This document shows, in pieces, positions 25,958 to 35,197 of a stretch of 54,731 nucleotides of DNA. Source of the DNA: RGIG3102 sp964525015 (lineage in GTDB: Bacteria > Bacillota > Clostridia > Oscillospirales > Ruminococcaceae); contig CAZGFY010000013.1 in NCBI GenBank assembly GCA_964525015.1, positions 1-54,731 on the forward strand, in the 5' to 3' direction. The translations under genes and the position numbers were made by a program. The notes below the pieces were generated by a model. It ran no database searches and was not told the DNA's origin. It worked only from the letters and a program-made list of their open reading frames with translations. The stretch's first letter is position 1. Each line of letters begins with the position of its first letter.

Positions 25958-27124
25958 TTATTTGTCCCAAGCTGGTGACATACTTCTTAGTCTTGCTACG
26001 ATTTCTTTAACTTTTTGGATTATAAATTCAGCTTCTTCTTTAGTATTATCAAGACTAAAGCTTATTCTTAAAGAGCCGTGAGCCACTTCATGAGTTCTGC
26101 CAATAGCCATTAAAACATGGCTCGGATCAAGGCTTCCTGAAGTGCAAGCTGAGCCAGAAGATGCACATATTCCAAACATATCTAGTAAAAGGAGCATTCC
26201 TTCTCCTTCAATGCCTGCAAAACAAACATTAACATTTGCAGGAAGACGATTTGTTTCATCGCCATTTAAATAGCTTTCTTCAATTTCTAAAAGACCAGAG
26301 ATAGTAAAATCACGAAGGCTTGAAAGCGTTTTAATCTTTTCATCAAGATTAGCAGTTGCAATTTCAATTGCCTTTGCAAGTCCAACTATACCTGCAACAT
26401 TTTCAGTGCCAGCTCTTTTCTTTCTTTCCTGTGCTCCGCCGTGGATTAAATTGTGTAAAACAATTCCTTTTTTTATATATAAAACACCAATTCCCTTAGG
26501 TCCGTTAAATTTATGAGCAGAAAGGCTTAATAAATCTATATTTTGGTCTTCCACATCAACTGGAACACTTCCAATAGCTTGTACCGCATCAGTGTGAAAT
26601 AAAACGCCTGCATTTTTACAAACAGTCCCAATTTCTTTTATCGGCATAATTGTTCCGATTTCATTATTGGCATACATAATAGAAACAAGCGCAGTGTTTT
26701 CTTTTATAGCATTTTTAACCTGCTCAGCAGTTACAAAACCTTTTTCATCAACCTCTAAGTAAGTAACTTCAAAGCCTTGCTTTTCCAAATACTGCATTGT
26801 GTGAAGTACTGCGTGGTGTTCGATATTAGTTGTGATTAAATGATTTTTGCCTTTTTTTTCTTTTAATTGAAAAGCAGCGCCCTTAATTGCCCAGTTATCG
26901 CTTTCGCTTCCGCCAGCTGTAAAATATATCTCATTTGCATTAGCACCAATAGCTTTTGCAACTTGTTTTCGTGAGTTTTCGATAACTTCTTTGTTACCTC
27001 TACCAACAGAGTATACAGAAGAAGCATTTCCGTAAAATTCAGTGAAGTATGGAAGCATTGCTTCTAAAACTTCTTTTTTAACAGGTGTGGTAGCCGCATT
27101 ATCAACATAAATAACTTTGTTCAT
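25958..27124 (-). CDS. nifS: cysteine desulfurase NifS
   Basis: PLP enzyme that removes sulfur from cysteine as enzyme-bound persulfide. The 388-residue protein starts MNKVIYVDNAATTPV at 27124, after AAAGGGGAA. SAHKFNGPKG holds the PLP lysine, and the loop ASSGSACTSGSLDPSHV holds the catalytic cysteine. It is the first gene of the operon with nifU, mnmA, cysK and cysE, and so supplies sulfur for both Fe-S assembly and tRNA thiolation. Its promoter has an operator-like palindrome (27203-27217). Confidence 0.95.
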   Translation of the reverse strand: MNKVIYVDNAATTPVKKEVLEAMLPYFTEFYGNASSVYSVGRGNKEVIENSRKQVAKAIGANANEIYFTAGGSESDNWAIKGAAFQLKEKKGKNHLITTNIEHHAVLHTMQYLEKQGFEVTYLEVDEKGFVTAEQVKNAIKENTALVSIMYANNEIGTIMPIKEIGTVCKNAGVLFHTDAVQAIGSVPVDVEDQNIDLLSLSAHKFNGPKGIGVLYIKKGIVLHNLIHGGAQERKKRAGTENVAGIVGLAKAIEIATANLDEKIKTLSSLRDFTISGLLEIEESYLNGDETNRLPANVNVCFAGIEGEGMLLLLDMFGICASSGSACTSGSLDPSHVLMAIGRTHEVAHGSLRISFSLDNTKEEAEFIIQKVKEIVARLRSMSPAWDK

Positions 27125-27197
27125 AATAGATTCCCCTTTAAAATATAATTGTATTTGTAAGTGCATAATTTATAAACAAAATTACCTTACGATTGAT

Positions 27198-27226
27198 ATT
27201 ATATACCAAGTAGGTATACTTTGCAA
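27198..27226 (-). promoter_or_regulatory. promoter of the sulfur operon with palindromic operator in the spacer
   Basis: On the minus strand TTGCAA (27221-27226), a 17-bp spacer and a perfect TATAAT (27198-27203) lie about 74 nt before nifS. The spacer is filled by the palindrome ATACC-N5-GGTAT (27203-27217), which touches the -10. This form resembles the sites of Rrf2-type regulators (IscR, CymR). A bound protein here would block RNA polymerase. No Rrf2 gene lies in the window, so the regulator is inferred. Confidence 0.65.
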
Positions 27227-27263
27227 TAAAAATATTAAAATTTTAATAAAATAAACTAGAAAA

Positions 27264-27278
27264 TGTGATTTTATCACA
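27264..27278 (-). terminator. possible terminator of rnhA
   Basis: A perfect palindrome TGTGAT-TTT-ATCACA is followed on the minus strand by TTTTC and further T-rich sequence, 49 nt after the rnhA stop. Another 11-bp inverted repeat (27298-27308 with 27325-27335) overlaps the stop itself. Either may end rnhA transcription. Confidence 0.45.
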
Positions 27279-27326
27279 AAATAGATGTATAATCACAAAG
27301 TTTTAAACCAATAATTAAAAATATGT

Positions 27327-27761
27327 TTAAAACTTATGACTTTCTAAAACGGCAATTCTATCACATTCCTCATTTTCAGGATGACCGTTATGCCCTTTAA
27401 TCCATACATACTCTATCTGGTGTTTAGCGATTTCAACTAGCATTTGCTCCCATAAATCTATATTAAGAGCAAGTTTTCCGTCTGATTTTTTCCAACCTTT
27501 TTTTTGCCAAGAATAAACCCAGCCTTTATTAATTGAATCCAAAACATATTTTGAATCACTCGTTAGAATAACCTTGCAAGGCTCTTTTAAAGCACGAAGG
27601 CCAAAAAGCACAGCCGACATTTCCATTCTATTATTAGTTGTGTCTTTTTCTCCACCACTCACGATTTTTTCGTGACCATTAAATTTTAAAATAGCACAAT
27701 ATCCCCCAGGGCCTGGATTTCCTCTACAAGCACCGTCGGTGTATAAATAAATAGTTTTCAC
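27327..27761 (-). CDS. rnhA: ribonuclease HI
   Basis: Removes RNA from RNA-DNA hybrids. The 144-residue protein has the complete family signature: TDGACRGNPGPGG with Asp9, NNRMEMSA with the catalytic Glu, LTSDSKYV with the second Asp, and ECDRIA near the end with the fourth acidic residue. It is a single-domain RNase HI without a hybrid-binding domain. It is transcribed away from rnj and lies upstream of the sulfur operon on the same strand, separated by hairpins and the nifS promoter. Confidence 0.95.
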   Translation of the reverse strand: MKTIYLYTDGACRGNPGPGGYCAILKFNGHEKIVSGGEKDTTNNRMEMSAVLFGLRALKEPCKVILTSDSKYVLDSINKGWVYSWQKKGWKKSDGKLALNIDLWEQMLVEIAKHQIEYVWIKGHNGHPENEECDRIAVLESHKF

Positions 27762-28147
27762 TTTGTTAAATTCCTTTTTATTGTTTTATCTTTTTTATTA
27801 TACACTAAAATTTAATTAAAAGATAGATACAAACACAATTTTTTAGAGTATTATATATAATAGTGATAACAGTTAAATGCTAAAAATTCATTAATTTATT
27901 GTTAAGAATACACAATAAAACACTGAAATACTTGACATTTTGCTATAAAAAAGAGTAATATAAGAATATAAGGGTGTATGAAAGCATACTACCAAAAGTT
28001 ACGTTTGTTTGCTAAAATCGATAATCGTTTACAATTTAAAAATTAACAAAACCTTAGTTTTGAGAAAACTATGGTCGCTTTTTGCTATGTTTTAAAAACT
28101 ACATATTTTAAAATATATAAAAAAGCGAATATATACTTGGAGGTATA
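27762..28147. promoter_or_regulatory. rnhA/rnj intergenic region with structured rnj leader
   Basis: This 386-nt gap separates divergent rnhA and rnj. It holds TATAAT-like sequence facing rnhA (27797-27802, minus), the rnj promoter (27932-27961) and an rnj leader of about 180 nt. The leader has a small GTATG/CATAC hairpin near 27976, a stem CCTTAGTTTT/AAAACTATGG around 28051-28073 with one mismatch, and a longer hairpin closed by TCGCTTTTT and AAAAAGCGA that ends shortly before the ribosome binding site GGAGG. A possible 22-codon ORF lies at 27978-28046. Confidence 0.6.
27932..27961 (+). promoter_or_regulatory. promoter of rnj
   Basis: A perfect TTGACA (27932-27937), an 18-bp spacer and TAATAT (27956-27961) lie about 180 nt before the rnj start. 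A 7-bp inverted repeat TTATTGT-N9-ACAATAA (27896-27918) lies just upstream. Confidence 0.68.
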
Positions 28148-29932
28148 ATGGAAAATATAAATAATGCAAAAAAAGAAACAAATAAAGTAGTAGCTGGGGA
28201 AAATACAAATAAAAAGCCAGTTCAAAAAAGAAGATACTACAATAATAAGAAAAAGAAAAAAGCGCCAGCACAGGCTATTAGAATAGTTCCGCTAGGTGGT
28301 TTAAATGAAATAGGGAAAAATATCACAATGTATGAATGTGGTCAGGATAAGATTTTAGTAGACTGCGGACTTTCATTTCCTGATAGCGAAATGTTCGGAG
28401 TTGATTTAGTAATCCCTGACTTCACATATGTTGAAGAAAACAAAGATTCAATTAAAGGGATAGTTATAACTCACGGTCACGAGGATCATATTGGTTCTCT
28501 TCCTTATCTATTAAAAAAAGTTAATCTGCCTATTTATGCAACTAAATTAACAAAAGGATTAATTGAAAATAAACTATCTGAACACTCTCTTCAAGGGCTT
28601 GTTGCTATAAATGAAATTAAGCCACTTGATAAAATAAAGCTTGGTTGTATGACAGTTGTGCCAATCCACGTTAACCACTCTATTCCAGATGCAGTTGCAC
28701 TTGCGATTGAATCACCAGCAGGAGTTGTTATCACAACGGGGGACTTTAAAATTGATTTTACTCCACCACAAGGCGATACAACAGACCTTGCAACTTTTGC
28801 AAGATATGGTCAAGAAGGTGTCTTAGCCCTGCTTTCAGATTCAACTAATGCTGAAAGAAAAGGCCATTCAGCCTCAGAAAGAGCAGTTGGGGAAAGTTTA
28901 GTTCCATTATTTGAAAGAGCAAACAGTCAAAAGAAAAGAATAATTATCGCAACTTTTGCTTCTAATATTTATAGAATTCAGCAAATACTAGATTTAGCCG
29001 TGAAATATAAAAAGAAGGTTGCTGTTTCTGGGAGAAGTATGATTAAAAACTTTGAAATGGCATTTGAGCTAGGATATCTAAAAGCTCCAAAAACATTGGT
29101 TATTGATGCTGAAAAGGTTAAGGATTATAAACCAGAACAGGTGGTTATTATAACAACAGGCTCACAAGGCGAACCTCTTAGTGCCCTATCGAGAATGGCA
29201 GCTGGCTCACACCGACAATTTGTAGTTGGAAAGCAAGATTTTATTATTATTTCTGCAACTCCGATTCCAGGGAATGAAAAAATGGTTACCAAGGTTGTTA
29301 ATGGATTATTAAAGCTTGGAGCAGAAGTTATTTATGAATCAATGTATGAAGTACACGTTTCAGGGCACGCAGCTCAAGAAGAACTTAAAATGGTTTTAAA
29401 TTTAATTAAGCCACAATACTTTATCCCAGTTCACGGCGAATACAAGCATCTTAAAAAGCACGCACAACTTGCAATGGCACAAGGCATTAAAGAGGAAAAT
29501 ATAATCATTGGCGATGTAGGTGGCGTTTTAAAAGTTTCAAAAGATGGAATAAGCGTTGAAGAAAGTGTAACATCAGGTCAAGTTTTAGTAGATGGGCTTG
29601 GTGTTGGCGATGTTGGCAGTGTTGTTTTAAGAGATAGAAAGCATCTATCACAAGATGGGCTTGTGGTGGTTGTGTTCACTGTTGATTCAGCCACTGGTGA
29701 AGTTTTAAGTGGACCTGATATTGTATCTCGTGGATTTGTTTATGTAAAAGAAAGCGAAGCTTTAATTACAGAAGCTAGAATTTCAGCAAGAAAAGTACTT
29801 GAAAAATATCAAGATTATGAATATAAAGATTGGATGGTTATTAAATCAAAAATCCGTGAACAGGTTTCAAATACTTTATATAGAAGAACAAAGAAAAGCC
29901 CGATGGTTCTGCCTATTGTTATGGAAGTTTAA
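28148..29932 (+). CDS. rnj: ribonuclease J
   Basis: MBL/beta-CASP nuclease with 5'-3' exonuclease and endonuclease activity, central to mRNA decay and rRNA maturation in Firmicutes. At 594 residues it is longer than usual by a Lys/Asn-rich N-terminal extension (about 1-38). The core starts RIVPLGGLNEIGKN; the zinc motif is THGHEDH, and the beta-CASP region includes GSQGEPLSALSRMA and HVSGHA. A C-terminal domain follows. Only one copy is in the window, so J1 and J2 cannot be told apart. GGAGG is 5 nt before the ATG. Confidence 0.94.
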   Translation: MENINNAKKETNKVVAGENTNKKPVQKRRYYNNKKKKKAPAQAIRIVPLGGLNEIGKNITMYECGQDKILVDCGLSFPDSEMFGVDLVIPDFTYVEENKDSIKGIVITHGHEDHIGSLPYLLKKVNLPIYATKLTKGLIENKLSEHSLQGLVAINEIKPLDKIKLGCMTVVPIHVNHSIPDAVALAIESPAGVVITTGDFKIDFTPPQGDTTDLATFARYGQEGVLALLSDSTNAERKGHSASERAVGESLVPLFERANSQKKRIIIATFASNIYRIQQILDLAVKYKKKVAVSGRSMIKNFEMAFELGYLKAPKTLVIDAEKVKDYKPEQVVIITTGSQGEPLSALSRMAAGSHRQFVVGKQDFIIISATPIPGNEKMVTKVVNGLLKLGAEVIYESMYEVHVSGHAAQEELKMVLNLIKPQYFIPVHGEYKHLKKHAQLAMAQGIKEENIIIGDVGGVLKVSKDGISVEESVTSGQVLVDGLGVGDVGSVVLRDRKHLSQDGLVVVVFTVDSATGEVLSGPDIVSRGFVYVKESEALITEARISARKVLEKYQDYEYKDWMVIKSKIREQVSNTLYRRTKKSPMVLPIVMEV

Positions 29933-30024
29933 AATTTCTGTATTGAAAAATTTAAAAAATACTGTAAAATATAATTATATGTTAAATAATAAATAATAGT
30001 TTTATAGTAAAAGAGGCTAGCTAA

Positions 30025-31980
30025 ATGAAAAATAAATATTTAGGAAATGATATTTTAATAACTATTTTATTATTAGTGTTGGCGGTAAGTTTTATCGTCA
30101 ACGCTAGTCTTGATTTACAGCTTTTTTTAATTAGCTTAGTAGTTTCAATAGTATTAATAATAATATTAGTTTTAAATGTTCGCTCGATTAGAAAGATAAT
30201 TAGAAATATCTTTCAAGGAAAAGTAATAGAAGATGATTTACAAAAAATTAGCCTTGAAAATTTAAGTATTCCAGCATTTATTGCAAGTAAAAAAACAGTT
30301 ATTTGGTATAATGCAAAATTCAAAGAAGAGTTTTTAAATAATCAAAACTTAATGCTGTTTTCACTAAATAAAGTAATCCCATCCTTTGATTTAGAAAAAA
30401 GCTGTGAGCAAACAGGCTGTGATATAGCTTTTAATCAAAAAGAATACACTTCTTTTTCTTCTTTTGCTAGTAAAGGAAATGGGATATATGTTTCATATTT
30501 TATAGATAATACTCAGCTTAAAGAAAAGGCAAGGGAATACGAATTAACAAGGCCAGTTGTCTTTCATATAGTTGTGGATACTTATGATGAGGTATTAAAA
30601 GAATTAAAAGAATCTTCAAGGGCAAGAATTATGGCAAGCCTTGATAAGATAGTGGAAGATTTTAGCAATAGCTGTAAAGGTGTTGCAACAAAAATCGGGC
30701 AAAGCCGATATCATATTGTTATAGAAGAGAGATACTTTGATGAAATACATAAATCAAAGTTTGAGATTTTAAATAAATCAAGAAATATAGGAAAAGAAAA
30801 TAGTGTTACACTCTCTATTGGTGTAGGCAAAGATGGCGATAGCTTTTATCAAAATGATTTACTCGCTCGCCAAGCACTTGATATGGCGCTCGGTAGGGGG
30901 GGCGATCAAGCTGTTATAAAAAGCAATGATAAATATGAATTCTTTGGAGGAACTCTTCCGAGTGTAGAAAAGCGAAGCAGGGTTAGAACTAGGATTATTG
31001 CCCAGTCTTTAAAAGATATAATCGAGCAAAGCGAAACAGTGCTTATTATGGGGCATAAAATGAGCGATTTAGATGCTATTGGCTCAGCAGTTGGTATGTA
31101 TGCAGCGGTTGAAAGCTTAGAAAAAAGATGTTTTATAGTTGTTGATGAAAATGCCACAACGGCATCAAGCTTAATTAATAAAGTGAAGGCTGAATTTTCA
31201 AATAAGGAAATTTTTATTCATCCAAACACAGCTCTTGATTTAGCTAATAAGAATACATTATTAATAGTTGTAGATTGTCATACTGCTAAAATGGCAGAAA
31301 GTGAGCAACTTGCAAATTCAGTTAAAAAGGTTGTCGTTATAGATCATCACCGAAGATTGGTTGATGATATTATAAAATCAGTAGTTTCATATCACGAGCC
31401 GTATGCATCTTCAGCAAGCGAACTTGTGAGTGAATTAATCCAGTACATTTTCCCAGCTTCATATAATATGCCAAATGTTTACGCTGATTCACTTTTATCA
31501 GGGATTATGCTAGATACAAGGCACTTTGCTGAAAGATGTGGTGTTAGAACATTTGAAGCGGCAGCTTATTTAAGAAGGCAAGGAGCGAGCACAAGCAATG
31601 TTTTAAGAATGTTTACAATACCAAAAAAAGTGTATGAGGCAAAGGCAAGAATAGTTAGCGAGGCGAGTATATATAACGGAGTTGCAGTTTCGATAAATGA
31701 ATGGATGACTCAAGATTTATTTATCGCTATTCCACAAGGTGCGAATGATTTATTAGTTTTAGATGGAATAGATGCATCTATTGTTGCAGTTAAAATGGAT
31801 AATAAGATAAATATTTCTGCAAGAAGCCTTGGCAGTGTAAATGTTCAAGTTTTAATGGAAAACTTAGGTGGCGGTGGACATTTAACTATGGCTGGTGCAC
31901 AGTTTGAAGATATTTCACTTGAAGAGGTTGAAGAAAAAATAAAAGATAGTATTGATGATTATATGAACAATAAATCTTAA
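30025..31980 (+). CDS. gdpP: cyclic-di-AMP phosphodiesterase GdpP
   Basis: Membrane-bound enzyme that degrades the second messenger c-di-AMP. The 651 residues comprise two membrane spans (about 8-53), a PAS-like domain (about 75-150), a degenerate GGDEF domain (about 170-300), a DHH domain (GHKMSDLDAIGS near 343, VIDHHRR near 440) and a DHHA1 domain with GGGGHLTMAGAQ near the end. These match the GdpP/YybT layout. It is followed by rplI and dnaB, the order known from Bacillus, and is the first gene of that block. Confidence 0.95.
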   Translation: MKNKYLGNDILITILLLVLAVSFIVNASLDLQLFLISLVVSIVLIIILVLNVRSIRKIIRNIFQGKVIEDDLQKISLENLSIPAFIASKKTVIWYNAKFKEEFLNNQNLMLFSLNKVIPSFDLEKSCEQTGCDIAFNQKEYTSFSSFASKGNGIYVSYFIDNTQLKEKAREYELTRPVVFHIVVDTYDEVLKELKESSRARIMASLDKIVEDFSNSCKGVATKIGQSRYHIVIEERYFDEIHKSKFEILNKSRNIGKENSVTLSIGVGKDGDSFYQNDLLARQALDMALGRGGDQAVIKSNDKYEFFGGTLPSVEKRSRVRTRIIAQSLKDIIEQSETVLIMGHKMSDLDAIGSAVGMYAAVESLEKRCFIVVDENATTASSLINKVKAEFSNKEIFIHPNTALDLANKNTLLIVVDCHTAKMAESEQLANSVKKVVVIDHHRRLVDDIIKSVVSYHEPYASSASELVSELIQYIFPASYNMPNVYADSLLSGIMLDTRHFAERCGVRTFEAAAYLRRQGASTSNVLRMFTIPKKVYEAKARIVSEASIYNGVAVSINEWMTQDLFIAIPQGANDLLVLDGIDASIVAVKMDNKINISARSLGSVNVQVLMENLGGGGHLTMAGAQFEDISLEEVEEKIKDSIDDYMNNKS

Positions 31981-32009
31981 AAATTAATAAAGAAAAGGAA
32001 TTTTAAATT

Positions 32010-32450
32010 ATGAAAGTTGTATTATTACAAGATGTTAAAGATTTAGGTAAAAAAGATAGCGTTGTTAGTGTATCTGATGGATATGCTAGAAATTTTTTAT
32101 TTCCTAAAAAACTAGCTAAAGAAGCAACAGATGGCGCCCTAAAAGATGTTGCGATAAAAGAAAGTGCAAAAGCTCACCATAAAAATGAAGAACTAAAAGC
32201 AGCTAATGAATTAAAAGCACAAATGCATGAAAAAGAAGTTGTTATAAAAGCAAAAGCAGGCAAAGAAGGCAAACTTTTTGGTGCAGTTACCTCAAAAGAT
32301 GTTGCAATAGCTTTAAAAGATCAATTAAAGGTTAATATAGATAAAAAGAAGTTAGTTATGAATGATATAAAAGCTTATGGAAGTTTTGAATGTACAGTTA
32401 AAATCTACCCAGAAGTTATAGCAAAGGTAACAGTTTTAGTTAAAGAATAA
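32010..32450 (+). CDS. rplI: 50S ribosomal protein L9
   Basis: Ribosomal protein L9 of 146 residues. The N-terminal rRNA-binding domain begins MKVVLLQDVKDLGKKDSVV with SDGYARNFLFPKKLA, which is nearly invariant in the family. A long connecting helix (about 45-75) and a C-terminal domain follow. It lies 29 nt after gdpP and 29 nt before dnaB, the conserved Firmicute arrangement, and is most likely co-transcribed with both. Confidence 0.97.
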   Translation: MKVVLLQDVKDLGKKDSVVSVSDGYARNFLFPKKLAKEATDGALKDVAIKESAKAHHKNEELKAANELKAQMHEKEVVIKAKAGKEGKLFGAVTSKDVAIALKDQLKVNIDKKKLVMNDIKAYGSFECTVKIYPEVIAKVTVLVKE

Positions 32451-32479
32451 TAAAAGTTGATAAAGGGATGGAAAAATAG

Positions 32480-33862
32480 ATGGATAAACTTAATATAGCT
32501 TTAGAAAATGCAGGAGTCTTGCAACCGTATTCTATGGATGCGGAGCAGGCTATATTAGGTGCAGCCTTAATTGATGAAGAGTTAATTTCACTTATAATTG
32601 AGCAGGTAAAAGAAGAGTATTTTTACGCAAGGCAAAATAGGGAGATTTTCAGCGAAATACATAAACTATTTATGTCGAATATTCCAGCTGATTTTATAAC
32701 TGTTTTAAATCAAGTATTAGAAAGAAAAACATTTTCTTCTGAAAATGATGCAAAGGTGTATTTAGCACAGCTTGCCGACACTGTTCCAAGTTTATCAAAT
32801 GTTGAATATTATGTAAAAATATTAAGAGATAAATATCTAGTTCGCCAATTAATGCAAACGGCAGGAGATATTCTCCAGCAAACTCAAGAATCTCAAGGTG
32901 CTGAGCTTTTACTAGAATCAGCAGAGCAAAGAATATATGAATTAAGGCAAGGGAAAGATAATAATAGCTTAAAACATATCAGCGACCCTGTTGCGACAAG
33001 CTTTGATAGATTAAAAAAGATGTCTGGAAAAGATAGGGATAAATACCTTGGCTTAAAAACTCACTTTGATTATTTAGATGGTAAACTAACAGGGCTTGGA
33101 AAAAGCGACTTAGTTGTTTTAGCAGCACGTCCGGGTATGGGAAAAACTAGTTTTGTTATCAATATTGCAACTAATATTGCGGCAAGAGATAAAAAGCCGG
33201 TTGCTATTTTTTCACTAGAGATGAGTAAAGAACAGTTAACTGAAAGAATTATATCAGCAGAAGCTTTAATAGATTCTCATATGATGCGCTCGGGAGAAAT
33301 TCCAATTGATGCATGGGAAAGCATTGGTAATGCTGTTGGCACTGTTTCTGATATGCCTATCTATCTTGATGATTCAGCAAATATAACAGTTGCTGAAATG
33401 AAAGCGAAGATTAGAAGACTAAACCAAGATCCAGAAGTTGATAATGTAGGGCTTGTTATTATAGACTATATTCAGCTTATGTCTTCAGGAAAAAGAACTG
33501 AAAGCAGGGTTCAAGAGGTTAGTGATATCACGAGAAACTTAAAAATAATGGCAAAAGAATTAGAGGTGCCAGTTATTGCACTTTCTCAGCTTTCTCGTAG
33601 TGCTGAAAAAGGGGCAACAAAAGATACTCGCCCACAATTATCCGATTTAAGGGATTCAGGATCGATTGAGCAGGATGCTGATATAGTTTTGTTTTTATAC
33701 AGGCACGGATACTACGACCAAAGCCCTGAAGTAAATCAAAATCAAGCAGAATGTATAGTAGCAAAAAATCGTCATGGTGAAGTTGGAAAAGTTTACCTTG
33801 GCTGGGACGGCGCCCATACAAGATTTTACAATGTTGATTATGTACACACAGATGAAGATTAA
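32480..33862 (+). CDS. dnaB: replicative DNA helicase DnaB
   Basis: Hexameric helicase that unwinds DNA at the replication fork (called DnaC in Bacillus). The 460 residues contain the N-terminal domain (about 15-115, with PYSMDAEQAILGAAL), a linker and the RecA-like motor with Walker A ARPGMGKTS near residue 215, the LVIIDYIQLM Walker B and QLSDLRDSGSIEQDAD further on. No intein is present. The 3' end overlaps the tilS start by 11 nt, which suggests translational coupling. Confidence 0.96.
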   Translation: MDKLNIALENAGVLQPYSMDAEQAILGAALIDEELISLIIEQVKEEYFYARQNREIFSEIHKLFMSNIPADFITVLNQVLERKTFSSENDAKVYLAQLADTVPSLSNVEYYVKILRDKYLVRQLMQTAGDILQQTQESQGAELLLESAEQRIYELRQGKDNNSLKHISDPVATSFDRLKKMSGKDRDKYLGLKTHFDYLDGKLTGLGKSDLVVLAARPGMGKTSFVINIATNIAARDKKPVAIFSLEMSKEQLTERIISAEALIDSHMMRSGEIPIDAWESIGNAVGTVSDMPIYLDDSANITVAEMKAKIRRLNQDPEVDNVGLVIIDYIQLMSSGKRTESRVQEVSDITRNLKIMAKELEVPVIALSQLSRSAEKGATKDTRPQLSDLRDSGSIEQDADIVLFLYRHGYYDQSPEVNQNQAECIVAKNRHGEVGKVYLGWDGAHTRFYNVDYVHTDED

Positions 33863-35183
33863 AATATTAAAAACGATAAAAGAATATAATATGATTAATA
33901 GCGGTGATACAGTGGCAGTTTGTCTATCAGGTGGAGCTGATAGTATGGCACTGTTTCACTTTTTGTGTACTCAAAGGGAAAAATTAAATATAAATTTAAT
34001 TGCAATTCACATAAATCACGGCCTTCGCAAAGAAAGTGAGGAGGAAGAAAAATTTGTTTTAGAATATGCAAGAGAGAATAATGTGAAAGTTTTTGTTTAT
34101 AAAGCTTTTATGAGTGATATAAAAAAACCAAAACGTCTTTCTACTGAAAGTTGGGCAAGAGAAATTAGATATGAATTTTTTAATAAGGTGCACAAAGAAA
34201 CAGGCGCAAAACTCTTAACAGCGCACACAGCGAGTGATAATTTAGAAACAATTATATTTAATCTAACTCGTGGAACAAATATAAAAGGCTTAAAAGGAAT
34301 ATCAAAAATAAGAGAAAATATCTATCGCCCTTTAATTGAAGTATCTAGGGCTGAAATAGAAGAATATTGCAAAGAAAATGCTGTCCCCTTTGTTACTGAC
34401 AAGACAAATTTTGAAGATATTTATTCAAGAAATAAAATAAGATTAAAAGTTATTCCAAGTTTAAAACAGATAAATCCAGCGATAGAAAACTCTATATCAA
34501 ACTTTTCAAAAGAAATGGAAGATATAAACACATTCTTAACAAAATTAGGTGATAATCTATACAATAATGCAAGATGTGAAAATGGATTTTCTATTTTAGA
34601 GATATTAAAAGAAGACCCCGTTGTTATAAAACAATTTTTAAGGGACTTACTTGAAAATCAAGGCTGTTTAACTTTTGATAATATAAATAGCATTTACCAA
34701 AATTTAAATAAAGGAAACTACTCAAAACAACTATTGGATAATTTATTTGTGAATATAAAAAATAAAGTTTTATATTTTGATAAAAAGCCAGAAATTACTA
34801 ATGTAAATTTTGAAATTGATATTGCTTTTGATAAAGAAATCGATTTTTTTGATAAAAAGATAGTTTTTTTATTAGATGAAACAAAAAATTTAGAAAAAAG
34901 TAGCAAAAAACCTTTTATTTATTATATAGATTATGATAAAATAAAAAGTGAGCCAAAACTTCGTAATAGAAAAATCAATGATAAAATAACGCTCTCAAAA
35001 AGAAATGTTACTAAAACATTGAAAAAACTATTTATCGAAGATAAAATTGAAAAAGGAAAAAGAGATAAAATTTTAATTTTAGCAGATGGCGAAGAAATTG
35101 TGTTTGTAGAAAATTATGGGGTGAATAAGCCTTATGAAATTTCAAAAAATACAAATAGGGTTTTAATTGTAAAAATAATTTAG
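33852..35183 (+). CDS. tilS: tRNA(Ile)-lysidine synthetase TilS
   Basis: Adds lysine to C34 of the tRNA-Ile that reads AUA, an essential decoding step. From the ATG at 33852 it has 443 residues. The N-terminal PP-loop SGGADS comes near residue 24, after MKIKILKTIKEYNMI, which matches the usual family start; the frame is open 26 codons further upstream inside dnaB. The C-terminal substrate-binding domains (about 290-443) are present and very Lys-rich. It overlaps dnaB by 11 nt and precedes hpt, a widely conserved Firmicute order. Confidence 0.93.
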   Translation: MKIKILKTIKEYNMINSGDTVAVCLSGGADSMALFHFLCTQREKLNINLIAIHINHGLRKESEEEEKFVLEYARENNVKVFVYKAFMSDIKKPKRLSTESWAREIRYEFFNKVHKETGAKLLTAHTASDNLETIIFNLTRGTNIKGLKGISKIRENIYRPLIEVSRAEIEEYCKENAVPFVTDKTNFEDIYSRNKIRLKVIPSLKQINPAIENSISNFSKEMEDINTFLTKLGDNLYNNARCENGFSILEILKEDPVVIKQFLRDLLENQGCLTFDNINSIYQNLNKGNYSKQLLDNLFVNIKNKVLYFDKKPEITNVNFEIDIAFDKEIDFFDKKIVFLLDETKNLEKSSKKPFIYYIDYDKIKSEPKLRNRKINDKITLSKRNVTKTLKKLFIEDKIEKGKRDKILILADGEEIVFVENYGVNKPYEISKNTNRVLIVKII

Positions 35184-35197
35184 AAAAAGGATAACTA

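Noticed and set aside
27125..27240. T-box (Cys) leader before the sulfur operon
   Set aside because: The leader is only about 74 nt after the -10, with no specifier loop and no AGGGUGGNACCGCG box.
27264..27278. CRP/Fnr-like site TGTGAT-N3-ATCACA
   Set aside because: The spacing is one base short for a CRP-type site, and on the minus strand it is followed by a T-run, so a terminator for rnhA is the simpler reading.
27896..27918. Rex-like operator TTGTTAA...ACAA before the rnj promoter
   Set aside because: The repeat is TTATTGT-N9-ACAATAA; the Rex site needs TTGTTAA-N4-TTAACAA and this is out of phase and lacks half the bases.
33774..33851. TilS N-terminal extension within dnaB
   Set aside because: The extra 26 codons are a shadow of dnaB; the family start matches the ATG at 33852.
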